Below, piece by piece: positions 38,801 through 47,412 of a DNA stretch of 64,000 nucleotides. Numbering within the stretch: position 1 is the stretch's first letter; the number at the start of each line of letters is the position of its first letter. Under the pieces are notes generated by a model. The model did not search any database and was not told the DNA's origin. It was given only the letters and a program-made list of their open reading frames with translations. Position numbers and translations under genes: made by a program. Source of the stretch: Paraburkholderia sp. BL25I1N1 (GTDB taxonomy: Bacteria; Pseudomonadota; Gammaproteobacteria; Burkholderiales; Burkholderiaceae); the NCBI RefSeq assembly GCF_003002025.1, contig NZ_PVZB01000002.1:310001-374000 (forward strand), given 5' to 3'.

Positions 38801-39530
38801 GGAGGCGCTGCCCGGAGCGCAGCCACACCTGCTCCTGCAGCATGTCGGTCTGTTCGGCCTGCTGGCGCAGCACGCCGTCATAGGTGGCCGACAGGCTCAT
38901 CAATTCGCGGCGGCCCACCCATGCGAGCAGGCCGCTCACGCCCAGGCTGAACAGCAGGAACACGCTCACCAGCGTGGTGGTGACGCGGCGCGTGGCGTCG
39001 CTGCGCTCCTGCCGCAGGCGCAACTCGACGTCGAGAAAATCGCCGAATTCACGACGTGTTTCGTCGAATTCGATTTTGCCGCGCCCGCTCGCCACAGCGC
39101 CCTCGACGTTCTGATTGCGACGGCGCGCGTCGATCATCTCTTCGGCAAAACGGCTCCAGCGTTGCTGGATCGCCTCGATCTGCTTGAGCTTTTCGACTTG
39201 CGGCGGGTTGTCGGCAACCATCGCCTGCAAGGCCTCGATCTGCGTCTTGAAGCGCGGGCCGCCGGTTTCGTACGGCGTAAGGAAAGTTTCGTCGCCCGTG
39301 ATCAGGAAGCCTCGCATCGACGATTCGCGATCGACCGCGAGACGCAGCATTTCATTGGCCCGGCCGATCACGCGCTCGGAATGCTCGGCCCAGTTCATGG
39401 TCGAGACCAGATAAGCAATCAGTCCGACGAAGACGGCTATCGTGACCAGGCCGACACCCAGAGGCAAGGCAATATTGCGGCGAATAATGCTGCGAAAACG
39501 ATTCTGGTCGACGGCCTGGGATGCGGTCAT
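35895..39530 (-). CDS. Hybrid histidine kinase: CHASE3, GAF, kinase and three receivers
   Basis: A 1211-residue protein from ATG 39530 (MTASQAVDQN). A membrane helix (~15-40), an extracytoplasmic CHASE3-like domain (SMRGFLITGDETFL) and a second helix (~185-205) come first. Then follow a GAF domain (LLIMPIENDGQVNGVVELGF), a coiled coil, the H-box FLANMSHELRTPLNSSL, an ATPase with GSGLGLSISREFSRLLGG, an Ala/Thr/Asn-rich linker, and three receivers (LLDVGLPDRSGL; VVTDLALPDGTGY; LILMDIMMPEMDGL). It heads the leftward cluster and is the likely sensor for the CheR/CheB pair. A general-stress or biofilm role is inferred from similar kinases. Confidence 0.92.
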   Translation of the reverse strand: MTASQAVDQNRFRSIIRRNIALPLGVGLVTIAVFVGLIAYLVSTMNWAEHSERVIGRANEMLRLAVDRESSMRGFLITGDETFLTPYETGGPRFKTQIEALQAMVADNPPQVEKLKQIEAIQQRWSRFAEEMIDARRRNQNVEGAVASGRGKIEFDETRREFGDFLDVELRLRQERSDATRRVTTTLVSVFLLFSLGVSGLLAWVGRRELMSLSATYDGVLRQQAEQTDMLQEQVWLRSGQRLLAEKVVGQTTSPLVGRAMLDFLAQYLDAVVAALYVRDKQHGTLRRIATYGFSRDNEQAAARNFAEGETLIGQAALARRTLVLRDVPADYVQVMSATGKSAPKNLLIMPIENDGQVNGVVELGFIRELGVRDQEFMELIAKSMGDFVEAALYRERLQDALAETQQLNEELQVQQEELRVSNEGLEERGRALMESQTRLEAQQAELEQTNVQLEEYAQRLERQKSDLLRAQDDLAANAARLEQSSRYKSEFLANMSHELRTPLNSSLILAKLLQQNRTGNLTEEQVRYADTIHASNSDLLVLINDILDLSKVEAGQVTVELETVSIDATLQALEETFKPLAGARHLSLTFERLPGTPDTFITDGQRVTQILRNLLSNAVKFTERGEVALSVAPAEGGMLRIDVRDSGIGIAADKLDMIFEAFQQADGSTSRQYGGSGLGLSISREFSRLLGGRITVASEVGKGSVFTLWLPLDAEVALNASQDAHHATAPAFASAQTSAHTSAHTSAQTAAGAPAVAEPLLARPSAGGSQPGVITPANGLINGSTSASTNGLTNGLASGNSSETTHTPIADDRDNRTRAGRLIVAVEDDLAFAEILRDLTHELDFDFVHASSAASGLALVRDMRPAAVLLDVGLPDRSGLTVLEWLKNDPLTRHIPIHIVSATDHADKALHLGAIGYTLKPTARSTMEAAIRRLEARLQQRLKRVLVIEDDTPMRESIRALLQSENTEIVAVATLAEALEYLAKFSFDCVVTDLALPDGTGYDLLERLAANTAHAALPVIVYTGRMLSDEEEHRLRRYSKSIIIKGAKSPERLLDEVTLFLHSVESSLAPEQQRMLRTVRQRDNAFEGRTILLAEDDVRNIFALSHVLEPLGAKLQIARNGREALEALENGPEVHLILMDIMMPEMDGLTAMGEIRRNPRFAHLPIIALTAKAMANDRTRCLEAGADDYVSKPIDVDKLVALCRVWLRQR
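37141..37325 (-). repeat. Short in-gene repeats in the kinase linker
   Basis: Within the hybrid kinase gene, a 12-bp unit (GTGCCGACGTAT on the + strand) recurs near 37286-37320 and a 12/18-bp AAGCCGTTGGTT-like unit recurs at 37141-37200. They encode the SAHTSAHTSAQT and NGLTNGL linker segments between the ATPase and first receiver. Confidence 0.7.
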
Positions 39531-39792
39531 TTTTTCTGTCTTCGGCGGGGCGAATCGAGTCGATTCGGAATATTTTTCGGGTATTTCGCGTGATTCTTTC
39601 TCTCGCGAAGCGACGCGCGTAATCATACAGGATGGGCTTGTTTTTGAGAGGTGCGCGCGGGGGGTTTAGGCTTACTGGACGGGGCGGATACGGACTCACG
39701 CAACTTTGCGCGACCCGCGTGGGTCAATCGTGCGAGGAATGCAAATCCGCTCTTCGATCATCCGATCGCCGTCCACTTTCTTCCGGTAGCCG

Positions 39793-41607
39793 ATGCCTTC
39801 TCACGCCTTCACCGATTTCTCCCGCGCGCCCTGGCGTATCGCCCTCGCCGCGGCCTTCGTGTGGCATGCCTCGTTGGGCGGCGCGGCGCAGCTTGCCGAG
39901 CCGCCCGCGGCGCACGGCGGCATTGTCGCCGCCACCGTGCACGTCGAGGCGCCCACGCAGGCTTCGCCGGTCGTGCCCGTGCCGCCGTCCGAGCAATACG
40001 CGGCGCTCTATCGCGACGTGCAGCTCGCGCATCTCTATCCCGACAGCAAAACCTTTGCGGACATGGTGCCGCTTTCAGCGCCCGCGCGGATCGTGGCGGC
40101 GTACAACGCCGCGAAGCAACAGCCCAACTTCAACCTCGCCGACTTCGTGAAGCGGAACTTCACGCTGCCCACACGCACCGCCAAGGCCTACGTGTCCGAT
40201 CCGAATCAGGATGTGGTGAGCCATATCGATACGCTCTGGAACGTGCTGCGCCGCGAGCCGGATGCGACCGCGAGCCCATGGTCCTCGTTGCTGCCGCTGC
40301 CGTACGCGTATATCGTGCCGGGCGACCGCTTCGACGAGATCTACTACTGGGACTCGTACTTCATCATGCTCGGACTCGAACAGAGCGGACAACATGCGCT
40401 GGTTGTCGATGAACTGAAAAACTTCGCAACCCTGATTGACCGGTACGGCCATATTCCAAACGGCAACCGCACCTATTACCTGAGCCGCTCGCAACCGCCG
40501 TTCTTCGCGCAGATGGTGCAGCTCGTCGCCGAAAAAGATGGCGACACGATCTACGCGCAGTATCTGCCCGAGTTGCAGCGCGAGTACGCCTACTGGATGG
40601 ACGGCGCCGACGGCTTGCCCGCCGGCCACGCCAACCGGCACGTGGTGCGCCTGCCGGACGGCACGCTGCTCAACCGCTATTGGGACGAACGCGCCACGCC
40701 GCGCGACGAGTCGTATCGCGAAGACGTGCTCACCGCGCAGCAGACGCCGCAACGCGATTCCGCGGATCTGTGGCGCAATCTGCGAGCGGGCGGCGAAACC
40801 GGCTGGGATTTCAGTTCGCGCTGGTTTGCGGACGGCAAGACGCTCGCCACCGTGGACGTGACCTCGCTCGTGCCCGTCGATCTGAATTGCCTGCTGGCCG
40901 ATCTGGAACGCACGCTTGCCAGGGCTTATCGTCTGCGCGGCGACGTCACGCATGCGGAGAATATGGAACAGCGCGCCGCCGCGCGCGCCGAAGCGATTCG
41001 CCGCGTGCTGTGGGATCCGCAACTGCAGGCATTCGGCGACTACGACTTCGTGCATCACATGCTCACGCACCGGCTTACGGCCGCGACGGTCTATCCGCTG
41101 TATACGGGCATAGCGACCCGTCAGCAGGCGAAAACTGTCGCCGCGACATTGCAGCGCGAATTGCTGCGCCCGGGCGGGCTCGCCACCACGCAAACGGCGA
41201 CGGGCCAGCAGTGGGACGCGCCGAACGGCTGGGCGCCGTTGCAGTATCTGGCTGTGATCGGCCTGCGGCGCTATAGCGAAATGGCGCTCGCGCAAACCAT
41301 CGCGACTCGCTGGATCAGGACCAATGTGTCGTACTACCAGCACACGGGCAAGCTCGTCGAAAAATACGATATCGACGCAGCTACGCCGGGCGTCTCGGCC
41401 GGCGGCGGCGAGTATCCGCTGCAGGATGGCTTCGGCTGGACCAACGGCGTGCTGCGCGAGTTGCTCGTGCTGTATCCGCAGACGGTGCAGACGTCGCGTC
41501 CAAACGATATCCCCGAAGGTCCGGCGGGCGTGTCGGCGGCCGCGGCTTCCGCTGCCGCCGCGCCGAAGAATACGCATCGGCTGCATGGCGCGCGGGTGAA
41601 TCCTTAG
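39793..41607 (+). CDS. treA: Periplasmic trehalase
   Basis: A 604-residue GH37 trehalase hydrolysing trehalose to two glucose. Both family signatures are present: PGDRFDEIYYWDSYF (residues ~177-191) and QWDAPNGWAP (~474-483); RAGGETGWDFSSRW carries a catalytic-site block and GGGEYPLQDGFGWTNGV the C-terminal one. The N-terminus has a signal-like hydrophobic stretch (WRIALAAAFVWHASLGGAAQ), so the enzyme is exported. An Ala-rich, low-complexity tail (~30 residues) ends the protein. It is a single-gene unit bounded by a strong terminator. Confidence 0.95.
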   Translation: MPSHAFTDFSRAPWRIALAAAFVWHASLGGAAQLAEPPAAHGGIVAATVHVEAPTQASPVVPVPPSEQYAALYRDVQLAHLYPDSKTFADMVPLSAPARIVAAYNAAKQQPNFNLADFVKRNFTLPTRTAKAYVSDPNQDVVSHIDTLWNVLRREPDATASPWSSLLPLPYAYIVPGDRFDEIYYWDSYFIMLGLEQSGQHALVVDELKNFATLIDRYGHIPNGNRTYYLSRSQPPFFAQMVQLVAEKDGDTIYAQYLPELQREYAYWMDGADGLPAGHANRHVVRLPDGTLLNRYWDERATPRDESYREDVLTAQQTPQRDSADLWRNLRAGGETGWDFSSRWFADGKTLATVDVTSLVPVDLNCLLADLERTLARAYRLRGDVTHAENMEQRAAARAEAIRRVLWDPQLQAFGDYDFVHHMLTHRLTAATVYPLYTGIATRQQAKTVAATLQRELLRPGGLATTQTATGQQWDAPNGWAPLQYLAVIGLRRYSEMALAQTIATRWIRTNVSYYQHTGKLVEKYDIDAATPGVSAGGGEYPLQDGFGWTNGVLRELLVLYPQTVQTSRPNDIPEGPAGVSAAAASAAAAPKNTHRLHGARVNP

Positions 41608-41628
41608 CGCGCTCTTTAGGCTGCAATA

Positions 41629-41665
41629 AAAAAGACCTGGCCAGTGCGAACCAGCCAGGTCTTTT
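41629..41665. terminator. Bidirectional rho-independent terminator between treA and katE
   Basis: An 11-bp stem (AAAAGACCTGG / CCAGGTCTTTT) with flanking A and T tracts lies between the convergent trehalase and catalase genes. Confidence 0.92.
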
Positions 41666-41682
41666 GACGGCTCACCGAACGC

Positions 41683-43806
41683 TCAAGCCGGCACGGTCTC
41701 GGCCTGCTTCGCCCGCGACCACACGCGATGCTGCTCGGCCGCCTTGATGAAGGCCTTCAGCACGTCGGCGGCCTGCTTGTCGTCGCCGGTTGCGACGCCG
41801 TCGGCATGATCGGGCAAGTGCGCGGCAGCGAGCACGTCACGGCCCGCGCCGATCGCCGCGATCGCCTTCAGATGCTTGAACGCCTCGAGCACGAAATGCC
41901 GCGCGTCGCCCGATCCGGCCAGCGTCTTCGCACCCTTGTCGCCGCCCACCACGATCACCGCGTCGAACATGATCGACGGCAAGCCGGCAATCGTGGCGTC
42001 CGGCGCCATGCCGTCGATCGCGGCAAGCGTTGGCGCGATCAGCATGGGCACCGCGCCTTCGCCCTGCAGCGCCGTCTGCAGTTCCTTGATCGCGGCGCCA
42101 TCGGAACCCGGCGCGGCCAGCAGCGCGATCTTGCGGGTCTTGATGCCCGGCCGCACCCGGTTGAGCAGGCTCAGCGCCGGCGATTCCTTGGGCCCGCTCA
42201 GCTTCGTCGTGCCTTTCTTCGGTGCCGGCAAACCGAGGCCTTCGGCCACCTGCGCCGCGAGTCCCGCGTCGAAGTTGGCGAGAATCTCGTTCACCACGCG
42301 CGCACGAATTTCCGGCTTCGTCACTTTGCCGAGTTCGAATTGATAGGCCGCGGCGATGTGGTCTTTCTCAGGCTGCGACATGCTGTTATAGAACAGCGCG
42401 GCCTGCGAGAAATGATCGGCGAACGATTCGCTGCGCACACGGATCTTGGTGCCTTCCACGCGCTCCTGATAGCTTTCGAAGCCGCCGTCGGACGGCGCCG
42501 GATCGGTTTCCTTCGGCCAGCCGCCGCTTAGCGAATTCGGTTCATACGAAGCCTGGCCGACATTGATCGCCTGGCGGTGCATCGCGTCGCGCTGATTGTT
42601 ATTGAACGGGCACACCGGCCGGTTGATCGGAATCTCGTGAAAGTTCGGGCCGCCCAGCCGGCTGATCTGCGTATCCGTGTACGAGAACAAACGGCCTTGC
42701 AACAGGGGATCGTTCGAGAAGTCGATGCCCGGCACGATATGGCCCGGATGGAACGCCACCTGTTCGGTCTCGGCGAAGAAGTTGTCCGGGTTGCGATTGA
42801 GCGTCATCTTGCCGATGATCTTGACCGGCACGAGTTCTTCCGGAATCAGCTTGGTCGGATCGAGCAAGTCGAAATCGAATTTGTGCTCGTCGGCTTCTTC
42901 AATGATCTGCACGCCCAGTTCGAACTCAGGGAAGTTGCCCGCTTCGATCGACTCCCACAGGTCGCGCCGATGAAAGTCCGGATCCTTGCCGGCCAGTTTC
43001 TGCGCTTCGTCCCACAGCAGCGAATACGAACCCAGCACCGGGCGCCAGTGGAATTTGACGAAGCGTCCCTTGCCTTGCGCATTCACGAAACGGAAAGTGT
43101 GAATGCCGAAGCCTTCCATGGTGCGCAGGCTGCGCGGAATCGCGCGGTCCGACATGGTCCACAGCACCATATGCGCGGACTCGGGCACCAGCGAAACGAA
43201 GTCCCAGAAGGTGTCGTGCGCGGAGCCGCCGGTCGGCATTTCGTTCGGGGCTTCCGGTTTGACGGCGTGCACGAAGTCGGGAAACTTGATGGCGTCCTGA
43301 ATGAAAAACACCGGCATGTTGTTGCCGACCAGATCGTAGTTGCCTTCCTGCGTGTAGAACTTCACGGCGAAACCGCGCACGTCGCGCACCGTATCGGCGG
43401 AACCGCGCGGGCCTTGCACCGTGGAAAAGCGCACATAGACCGGCGTCTGGACAGCGGGGTCCTGCAGGAATGCGGCCTTGGTGTATTCCTTCATCGACTC
43501 GTAGACCTGAAACACGCCATGCGCTGCCGAGCCACGCGCATGCACGATGCGCTCGGGTATGCGTTCGTGGTCGAAGTGCGTGATCTTCTCACGCATGATG
43601 AAGTCTTCGAGCAGCGAGGGGCCGCGGGGACCGGCGCGCAGGCTGTTCTGATTGTCGGAGATCTTGACGCCCTGATTGGTCCTCAGCGCCTGGCCTTCCG
43701 GGCTGACTCGAAACTGTTCGAGATCCTTCGATTTCGGATCCACTTGCGGGTTAGTCGCCTGCGCGTCCTTCGCTGCGGGCTTCTGCGTATTCGTTTTACC
43801 TGCCAT
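41683..43806 (-). CDS. katE: Large-subunit catalase (HPII/KatE type)
   Basis: A 707-residue clade II haem catalase. The active-site His is in [14 protein letters not shown], Asn in [17 protein letters not shown], and the haem-ligand Tyr in [18 protein letters not shown]. The C-terminal ~150 residues ([33 protein letters not shown]) form the flavodoxin/DJ-1-like extra domain seen only in large catalases. ATG 43806 has AAGGAG at a good distance, so upstream residues in the frame are excluded. By analogy with KatE it should serve stationary-phase and stress peroxide removal. Confidence 0.96.
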   Translation of the reverse strand: MAGKTNTQKPAAKDAQATNPQVDPKSKDLEQFRVSPEGQALRTNQGVKISDNQNSLRAGPRGPSLLEDFIMREKITHFDHERIPERIVHARGSAAHGVFQVYESMKEYTKAAFLQDPAVQTPVYVRFSTVQGPRGSADTVRDVRGFAVKFYTQEGNYDLVGNNMPVFFIQDAIKFPDFVHAVKPEAPNEMPTGGSAHDTFWDFVSLVPESAHMVLWTMSDRAIPRSLRTMEGFGIHTFRFVNAQGKGRFVKFHWRPVLGSYSLLWDEAQKLAGKDPDFHRRDLWESIEAGNFPEFELGVQIIEEADEHKFDFDLLDPTKLIPEELVPVKIIGKMTLNRNPDNFFAETEQVAFHPGHIVPGIDFSNDPLLQGRLFSYTDTQISRLGGPNFHEIPINRPVCPFNNNQRDAMHRQAINVGQASYEPNSLSGGWPKETDPAPSDGGFESYQERVEGTKIRVRSESFADHFSQAALFYNSMSQPEKDHIAAAYQFELGKVTKPEIRARVVNEILANFDAGLAAQVAEGLGLPAPKKGTTKLSGPKESPALSLLNRVRPGIKTRKIALLAAPGSDGAAIKELQTALQGEGAVPMLIAPTLAAIDGMAPDATIAGLPSIMFDAVIVVGGDKGAKTLAGSGDARHFVLEAFKHLKAIAAIGAGRDVLAAAHLPDHADGVATGDDKQAADVLKAFIKAAEQHRVWSRAKQAETVPA

Positions 43807-43949
43807 GAGAATCTGCTCCTTGCGTTCGGGGGCGTGCCGGTGGGGAAATCCGGTCTGACGCAACCAGATAGAGCAGCAATCGATATACCCGCGCGGGCGC
43901 GCGGCTAGTCACGCTTGGTGATAGCTGAGCGGTAATGAATGGGCTATGC

Positions 43950-43979
43950 GGCGGGCGCGCCGCGAATGGCGCGCCGCCG
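43950..43979. repeat. GGCGCGCC hairpin between mipA-like gene and katE
   Basis: Two GGCGCGCC octamers (43954-43961 and 43968-43975) separated by GCGAAT form a GC-rich dyad just past the end of the MipA-type gene. No T tract follows, so intrinsic termination is doubtful. Confidence 0.4.
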
Positions 43980-44008
43980 TGCATTGATGGATGCGCGAGC
44001 GCGCGCGA

Positions 44009-44905
44009 TCAGAAGCGGTAGTTGATCGAAATGTCGGCTACGCCGTTGGCTTTGCGGTGCGTGACCGGACTATTGCCCGCGCTGCCCACGAGTTGTTCGA
44101 AGGCGCCGTCCGCGGTGGCGAACCAGTGCTTGTCGAACAGCCATATCGCGCTGATGCCGAAGCCCACCGACTTGAATCCCGCGCTGGCGTGGTACTGCGA
44201 GTATTTCGAATTCGCCGCCTGGGTCTGATTCACGCCGAACCAGCTATTCATGTAAGTGGAATCCGCCAGCGTCACGTTCGGACCGGCGAACCAGAAGAAC
44301 TTTTTGGTGCTGCCCGGCATCGGCATATAGGCGCCGAGATCGCCGATCCAGCCGTTCGAGCCGCCGAAATAGCGCCTGACGTCGGCACGCAGCACGAGCG
44401 GGAAATCCTGCGAGATCACGTACTCGCCCGACAGTTTGACGCCCGGCGCCGGGTTGATATTGCCGAGGCCGTCCAACTCTTGCGGATCGTCATGACCGCG
44501 GCGTCCCAGGTCGTAGACAGTGGCAAGACTCGCGCGCCAGTTCTCGCCTTGCGCAAAATTGACGCCAAAACCCTCGCCGCTCGAGAAGAAGAACAGATCC
44601 TTATAGCGCACGTCGACGCTCGGTCCCGCCATCAGGTGATACCGGTCGGAACCCTCATAGCGCGGCTGGAACGATGTCGCCGCGCCAACCCGCACCTGCC
44701 AGTCCGGAATATTGGGCTGCCACATCTTCTGCAATGGAATGCCGACCGAATATTGCCATTCGCCCAGCGGCGAGGGAGTTTGCGCCGAGGCCGAATGCGG
44801 AATGACGGCAACGCCGCCGATGGCCACGGCCATCAGGGAGGATGCCGCGATGCCTGTTTGTTTATTGCGGAGCTTACCGCCCCGCTTTCTACGGCTGTTA
44901 AACAC
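44009..44905 (-). CDS. MipA/OmpV-family outer-membrane protein
   Basis: A 298-residue beta-barrel of the MipA/OmpV family. Start is GTG 44905 with GGAGG 6 nt upstream. A long signal peptide (NKQTGIAASSLMAVAIGGVAVIPHSASA) precedes the mature part. Family features are VRVGAATSFQPRYEGSDRY, GPSVDVRYKDLFFFSSGEGFGVNF, and a terminal aromatic residue (INYRF), the barrel insertion signal. Homologues scaffold murein synthesis enzymes or respond to osmolarity and antibiotics; the role here is unknown. Confidence 0.9.
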   Translation of the reverse strand: MFNSRRKRGGKLRNKQTGIAASSLMAVAIGGVAVIPHSASAQTPSPLGEWQYSVGIPLQKMWQPNIPDWQVRVGAATSFQPRYEGSDRYHLMAGPSVDVRYKDLFFFSSGEGFGVNFAQGENWRASLATVYDLGRRGHDDPQELDGLGNINPAPGVKLSGEYVISQDFPLVLRADVRRYFGGSNGWIGDLGAYMPMPGSTKKFFWFAGPNVTLADSTYMNSWFGVNQTQAANSKYSQYHASAGFKSVGFGISAIWLFDKHWFATADGAFEQLVGSAGNSPVTHRKANGVADISINYRF

Positions 44906-45288
44906 CAGAAGCCTCCGATCTCGCCTATGCGAAGAGGGTTATGTTCTCGCCCCGGGATCCGCGAGGGATAAAAAGCACCAGGGCGACCGCCGCGTTGCTA
45001 CTTGCGGCATGTAACTTTTTCAGCGAACGACACGTATCGCTCGGCAATCTCAGGAGCCGCATCCGTCAGAAAGCCTGTAAATAGCGGCTTTTGTCTGAAC
45101 AGAGCGGCACGAAAGATTTGCCGATGGACGCACTCTTGCAAAATGCGGGCCTAGTCGCTGGAGAACGGGCTCGGATCGGCGGAAGACGAAGACACGAAGA
45201 GACGAATACGCGCATGCGGATGCTAACGCAGATGCAGTGAACAAGGCGCGGCCGGCGCCGCAAGACGCCACGCCAGCCTTCTCGTGGC
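44906..45288. other. 383-bp intergenic region
   Basis: Holds the MipA-type promoter and ribosome-binding site at its left end and the 3' end of msrA at its right end. No credible gene, RNA or repeat was seen; short frames at 45050-45271 lack coding character. Confidence 0.5.
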
Positions 45289-46041
45289 CTACTGCGATGC
45301 CTCGACCAGCACCGGCTTGTCGCGGTACAGATTCGGGAACAGACGCTTCAGGTTGGCGACCTTCGGCATGTCGTTGATCGCGATATACGCCGAGTTGGGG
45401 TGCAACGTCAGATAGTTCTGGTGATACGACTCGGCCGGATAAAAGCCCTTGAACGGCTCGGTCTTCGTCACGATCGGCGCCGGGAAGGCGCGCGCCTTGT
45501 CGAGTTGCGCGATATAGCTTTGCGCCACGCGCCGCTGCGTGTCGTTCAGCGGAAACACCGCCGAGCGGTATTGCGTGCCGCTGTCCGGCCCCTGGCGATT
45601 CAATTGGGTCGGGTCCTGAATCACGGAGAAATACACCTGCAGCAACTGGCCGTAAGTGACCTTGGTCGGGTCGAACGTGACCTGCACCGACTCCGCGTGC
45701 CCCGTCTCGCCACCGCTGACCGTTTCGTACTGCGCGGTGTCGCGCTGCCCGCCCGAGTACCCCGAGACGGCCTTCGTGACGCCGCGCACATGCTGGAACA
45801 CGCCCTGCACGCCCCAGAAGCAGCCTCCCGCGAAGACCGCGGTTTCTTCGTGCGCGGTCGCGGCGGACACCGGTTCGTCGAGCGCCGGTGGCGCGATCAC
45901 GACGGCGGCCTCCGATGAAAACGCCATGCGCTGGGCCAGCAGCAGCGCGAGCGCGCCGAGTCCGACCGAGAGTGAAATCGCCGCCACGCGCGAGCGCGCC
46001 GGACTGCCGTCAATGCGTTTGTGGAAGTTCATGAGGTCCAT
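45289..46041 (-). CDS. msrA: Exported peptide methionine-S-sulfoxide reductase
   Basis: A 250-residue MsrA with the catalytic GGCFWGVQGVFQHV motif (nucleophilic Cys), GYSGG, GETGHAESVQVTFDP and YHQNYL. A hydrophobic N-terminal helix (ISLSVGLGALALLLAQRMAF) followed by a ~30-residue spacer makes it an exported or membrane-tethered form, unlike cytosolic MsrA of ~180-210 residues. The gene follows msrB by 15 bp in one operon, so the pair repairs both sulfoxide epimers of envelope proteins. Confidence 0.94.
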   Translation of the reverse strand: MDLMNFHKRIDGSPARSRVAAISLSVGLGALALLLAQRMAFSSEAAVVIAPPALDEPVSAATAHEETAVFAGGCFWGVQGVFQHVRGVTKAVSGYSGGQRDTAQYETVSGGETGHAESVQVTFDPTKVTYGQLLQVYFSVIQDPTQLNRQGPDSGTQYRSAVFPLNDTQRRVAQSYIAQLDKARAFPAPIVTKTEPFKGFYPAESYHQNYLTLHPNSAYIAINDMPKVANLKRLFPNLYRDKPVLVEASQ

Positions 46042-46056
46042 CCTGATTCGTCTGAA

Positions 46057-46572
46057 TCACGCGCCCGTTGCGGGCGTGAATGTCATCGCCAGACCGTTCA
46101 TGCAATAGCGCAGGCCAGTCGGCTTGGGGCCGTCGTCGAACACGTGGCCGAGATGGCCGCCGCAGCGCCGGCATAGCACTTCGTCGCGCGTCATGCCGAA
46201 CGACTTGTCGGTATGCGTGATAACCGCGTGATCGAGCGGTTGCCAGAAACTCGGCCAGCCCGTGCCGCTGTCAAACTTGGTCTTCGACGAGAACAGCGGC
46301 AGTTTGCACCCGGCGCAGGCGAACGTGCCCGCTCGGTGCTCGTCGTTCAACGGGCTGGTGAACGGGCGCTCCGTGCCCGCCTCGCGCAGCACGCGGTATT
46401 GCGCGTCGGTCAACAATTTGCGCCATTCGGCGTCGCTGTGCGTAACCTCGTAGGCGGCTGCCGCGCCGCCGCCTGGCGCCTGTGCCGCGCGCGCCGTGCG
46501 CCACGTCGAGGCGCCGCCGGCCAGCGTTAGCGCGCCGATTAACCTGAAGAATATCCGTCTGTTGCAAGCCAT
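46057..46572 (-). CDS. msrB: Exported peptide methionine-R-sulfoxide reductase
   Basis: A 171-residue MsrB. Zinc cysteines are in [11 protein letters not shown] and [12 protein letters not shown]; the catalytic Cys is in [10 protein letters not shown]. Start ATG 46572 has GGAG upstream. The N-terminus [20 protein letters not shown] carries a twin-arginine pair before a hydrophobic stretch ending ARAAQA, suggesting Tat export of the folded, zinc-bound protein. First gene of the msrB-msrA operon. Confidence 0.94.
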   Translation of the reverse strand: MACNRRIFFRLIGALTLAGGASTWRTARAAQAPGGGAAAAYEVTHSDAEWRKLLTDAQYRVLREAGTERPFTSPLNDEHRAGTFACAGCKLPLFSSKTKFDSGTGWPSFWQPLDHAVITHTDKSFGMTRDEVLCRRCGGHLGHVFDDGPKPTGLRYCMNGLAMTFTPATGA

Positions 46573-46719
46573 GATGATCGCTCCGGAAAGTCCGTACCGC
46601 TCACCCGTTCCGGCGCCGACCGCGCCGCCCGCGAGTGTTCCCGATGCTTGGTCGCACGAGAGCGGGATAAGTGACAGCATGCGCGTCTTTTTGTGTCCCG
46701 GTGGCCGCCGCAATGGCGA

Positions 46720-47250
46720 TTACAGTGGAAATTTCGTGGTCGAGAGAATTTCCTTGAGCACCATGAACGAGCGGATCTGCCGGACGCCCGGCAGATAGAG
46801 CAACTGCTCCGCGTGCAGGCGATTGAAGCTGTCGCTGTCGCGCGTGCGGATCGTCATGAAGTAGTCGAATTCGCCGGTCACGACGTGGCACTCCATGCAA
46901 CCGGCCACCTTCTGCGCCGCTTTTTCGAACTCGGCGAACGACTCCGGCGTGGAGCGGTCCAGCACCACGCCGATGATCACCAGCATCCCCGCCCCCGCCG
47001 CCTTCGGGTCGATCAACGCGACGACGCCGCGGATCAGCCCCGACTCCTTGAGCCGCTCCACGCGACGCAAACACGCCGGCGCACTTAGCTTGACCTTCGC
47101 CGCGAGCGCGACGTTCGAAATCGACGCATCGGTTTGCAATTGGCGCAGGATCGCGCGGTCGATGCGGTCGAGCGCCTGCAGCGGATCGGCCGGGACGGTG
47201 GCGGCGGCTGCCACCGCTGTCCGGGTGCGACGAATTTTTGTTGTGCTCAT
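46720..47250 (-). CDS. acdR: Lrp/AsnC-family regulator of ACC deaminase
   Basis: A 176-residue Lrp-type protein. The helix-turn-helix (NVALAAKVKLSAPACLRRVERLKESGLI) follows a ~30-residue basic/Ala-rich leader, and the C-terminal RAM domain (HVVTGEFDYFMTIRTRDSDSFNRL) binds amino acids. It diverges from acdS across 162 bp, the AcdR-AcdS arrangement known from several proteobacteria, where the regulator responds to ACC and leucine. Ribosome-binding site AGGA is close to the ATG. Confidence 0.92.
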   Translation of the reverse strand: MSTTKIRRTRTAVAAAATVPADPLQALDRIDRAILRQLQTDASISNVALAAKVKLSAPACLRRVERLKESGLIRGVVALIDPKAAGAGMLVIIGVVLDRSTPESFAEFEKAAQKVAGCMECHVVTGEFDYFMTIRTRDSDSFNRLHAEQLLYLPGVRQIRSFMVLKEILSTTKFPL

Positions 47251-47312
47251 AGTCCTATTTACAGTTATTTCTTAAACGGATCGCGGTTTTGTACTTTCAA
47301 AACTATGCTCAA

Positions 47313-47326
47313 GCAAATTTTTTTGC
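47313..47326. promoter_or_regulatory. GCAAA-N4-TTTGC dyad in the acdR-acdS gap, candidate Lrp-type site
   Basis: A perfect 5-bp inverted repeat with an AT-rich centre within a generally AT-rich stretch lies 87 bp before acdS and 63 bp before acdR. Lrp-family operators are often such AT-centred dyads. No further support. Confidence 0.35.
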
Positions 47327-47412
47327 AAGCTCATTTCTAGCTCTCTTCCCTACCATTTGCTCAACGCGACCGGTTGCCGTTCGCGTCCCACCTACCCGAC
47401 CACGAAACTGCC

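Noticed and set aside
35019..39593. Long rightward frames (629 and 765 residues) opposite the signalling cluster
   Set aside because: They are antisense shadows of cheR and of the hybrid kinase, His/Arg-rich, without domains or ribosome-binding sites; the leftward proteins carry complete catalytic motifs.
42577..43908. 443-residue rightward frame opposite katE
   Set aside because: Antisense shadow of a gene with all catalase residues; no recognisable domain.
43950..43979. GC-rich hairpin as a terminator
   Set aside because: No T tract on either strand, so it is listed only as a repeat.
45050..45271. Two short leftward frames in the mipA-msrA gap
   Set aside because: No start signal or homology; composition does not look coding.
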